A stretch of 64,000 nucleotides of DNA from Gibbula magus (taxonomy: Eukaryota; Mollusca; Gastropoda; Trochida; Trochidae), in the NCBI GenBank assembly GCA_936450465.1, contig OW388296.1:54860431-54924430 (forward strand). Reading direction: 5' to 3'. Position numbers and translations under genes: made by a program. Below, piece by piece: positions 62,118 through 64,000 of this stretch; positions within the stretch are counted from its first letter, which is position 1; each line of letters starts with the position of its first letter. The notes below the pieces were generated by a model that saw nothing but the letters and a program-made list of their open reading frames with translations, ran no database searches and was not told the DNA's origin.

Positions 62118-62287
62118 CAGGGATTGGGAAAGACACCTTTGACAATGGGCCATTTTTAGGGCTTTTAGTCATTTTCGGAATATGGGCACTACCCCTTAGT
62201 AGCAATGGTAAAATTTCCAATTTTAATTGACCATTGTTTCATCCAATGTGCAAAATGGCCCATGGCTCCTACCTTTCCCAATCTCTG
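62118..62287. mobile_element. Small MITE with CAGGGATTGGGAAAG ends, copy 2
   Basis: Begins 14 bases after the PSPH stop codon. Ends CAGGGATTGGGAAAG and complement of CAGAGATTGGGAAAG; same interior as the copy at 56358. It lies in the PSPH 3' UTR. No clean target duplication visible. Confidence 0.72.
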
Positions 62288-63344
62288 CTCAATCATTCTC
62301 ATCTTTGATTTTAACTGAACATTCTAAGTTTAACATGTCTATGATCAGAATACTGAATAGCTTTGGTGAATTTATGACACCTTTAAAGAGAGAGTTCTAT
62401 CGCCATCTTGGATTTTTTTGGCATGACATGAAATGAAAACATGCTCTATTGTCAATTATTTTGCAACTTTTTAATAACTAAAGACATACACTGATAGAGT
62501 ATTTACATAGTAACACATAACATGTCATAAAACTAAGAAACACTTGGCTGTTATGCTGGAGCAAAGTTTTCCCCAAAAGCAGCGCCGATGAATGGCTTCA
62601 CTTCTCATTGTTTTTATTTTCAACAAATGTGCGTTTGTGTTTATCGAGTTGTGAAATATAAAGTCATCTAAATATTACCTTCATTACTATCTTTCAATTT
62701 GACTGTGTTTTAATCATGTATTGATAGCATATGTGTGTTAACAGGAATATCCTCTCGAATTTCGTCTCCACAAAAATACCCCGATAGAACCCTCCTTTAA
62801 ATATATTAGAAGTGTATCTCATGTTAGTCTTGAGATATTATTGAAATGACTCAGGTTTTGTTCACAGTTGTTACGGACAATTCATTGGATTAAAATACGC
62901 ATTACATCTGCAACACATTATTTACATCATGTCAGTACATGCATATATTCATTTTCTGCCATAAATGGTTTTTGTTACATTTATAATGGGGCTTAAGAAT
63001 ACTTACCTCGTGAAAAAATGGCTTTAAAAACTGGTGTTTCTAGAAATCATCATGAATCTGGTGATCTCTACAATACTGCTGACTAGAAAGTGACACTGTG
63101 TACAAACCTATATAAATTTTATACAAAGGTCCTACCTATTTGTAAGTATTTTATTGAAGTCAACATCGATAAAATTGTGTACAAATTGTCGATCCTTTAT
63201 TTCAGCAGTTTATTGGACTTTGTACAAGTTTCACTTGTAGTTAATTATTAATTTGCTTGTGTAAAGTGAAGATTAACTTTTGTGTGTCAATACATGTCTT
63301 ATCCTTTACTTGTTGAATTTCAAGTTGTTTACTCTTTGTTATTA
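62288..63344. other. PSPH 3' flank
   Basis: No gene. A fragment at about 62742-62800 (AACAGGAATATCCTCTCG) matches a repeat next to the RING pseudo-exon at 7305. Confidence 0.4.
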
Positions 63345-64000
63345 TCCCCCGCCGCGCGTTTAGCGCGAAGCGGGGGATATAGTATTCGGCTGCGTACGTC
63401 CGTACGTCCGTCCGTACGTCCGTACGAAATGGAATAACTCAAATACCATTCACTGGATTCTTTTCATATTTTGCATATGGGATCATCATAGGAAGAGTAA
63501 TGTTCCTACAGTAGTTTGAGACCTTGACCTTCATTTCAAGGTCACAACGAGACTTTGTCATTTTACCCTTGTCAGCGGGATATCTCAATAACCATTCGCT
63601 GGATTCTCTTCATATTTTATACATAGCTTCTCCAAGGCAAGACGACGGGTTGATTAGATTTCGGTGACCTTGACATTATTTTCAAGGTCACAGCGGAACT
63701 TTGAAGTTTTCAACATGTTAATGTACATGTAAAGCTTGTCAGCGGGATATCTCAAGAACCATTCACCGGAATTCCATCAATTTTTAATACTTACCCTACT
63801 TTTACTAGTGCATATTACCTATATGATCCGATGAAGGATTGAAAACGTGACTGAGACAGGATCCTAACGTAACTGTAGTGAAGTGTAGACAGACTGGCTC
63901 TAGGGCACGTCACTACCCGGAAGTGTAGTGCAATCCACACATAGCTGCGCGCGCAGTGATATGAAACCCTCACATTTCCTATATCGCTCGATACGACGGA
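63345..64000 (-). mobile_element. Minisatellite element, family B, truncated by the window
   Basis: Begins with the hairpin TATCCCCCGC...GCGGGGGATA enclosing a nested CGCGCG...CGCG stem (63352-63388). Then follows a CGTACGTCCGTACGTCCGTC run, and tandem units of about 180 bases containing GGGATATCTCAATAACCATT and TTCAAGGTCACA. The orientation is opposite to the copy at 25157. The far end lies beyond 64000. Confidence 0.6.

Overview
This window is animal nuclear DNA: intron-rich genes with GT-AG exons, AT-rich introns, and very dense transposable elements. A mollusc, probably a bivalve, is the best guess. This is inference from a TRIM-type immune gene lying beside decayed copies, abundant minisatellite-bearing rolling-circle elements, tRNA-derived SINEs and a DIRS retrotransposon. 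No bacterial, viral or organellar gene block is visible.

Layout. (1) 1-16.6 kb: a TRIM locus on the + strand. One intact two-coding-exon gene (12073-16287; RING, two B-boxes, coiled coil, predicted beta-propeller; 659 aa) follows two decayed RING exons (3972 and 7098). The second of these is split by a Mutator-like MITE with a perfect 9-bp target duplication. Between them lie a TIR element made of about 17 HindIII palindromes, a 3.2-kb TIR element and a 118-bp perfect palindrome with an 8-bp target duplication. (2) 16.6-22.3 kb: no gene found; SINEs, MITEs and probable 3' flank. (3) 22.3-46.2 kb: a complete SLC2A13-type proton/myo-inositol cotransporter gene on the - strand, nine coding exons, 603 aa, every junction phase-consistent. 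Its introns hold a deleted DIRS retrotransposon whose terminal repeat is split by a Helentron-like minisatellite element, a second element of that family, three SINEs and several MITEs. (4) 46.2-54.9 kb: no gene; LINE remnants, a 96-bp perfect palindrome and a minisatellite element full of nuclear-receptor half-sites. (5) 54.9-62.1 kb, + strand: a promoter-like patch, a Myb/SANT-like exon (55090-56246), then the five coding exons of phosphoserine phosphatase (PSPH, 224 aa). The SANT exon joins the PSPH leader exon in frame, so a 616-aa fusion transcript is possible. (6) 62.3-64 kb: no gene; a minisatellite element runs off the window end.

The three genes are unrelated housekeeping or immune functions, not a cooperating cluster. 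The most unusual material is the potential SANT-PSPH fusion, the nested DIRS/Helentron-like structure, and MITE families whose target duplications can be read directly. All exon boundaries were placed by eye from splice sites, reading phase and remembered family sequence; no alignment or search was run.
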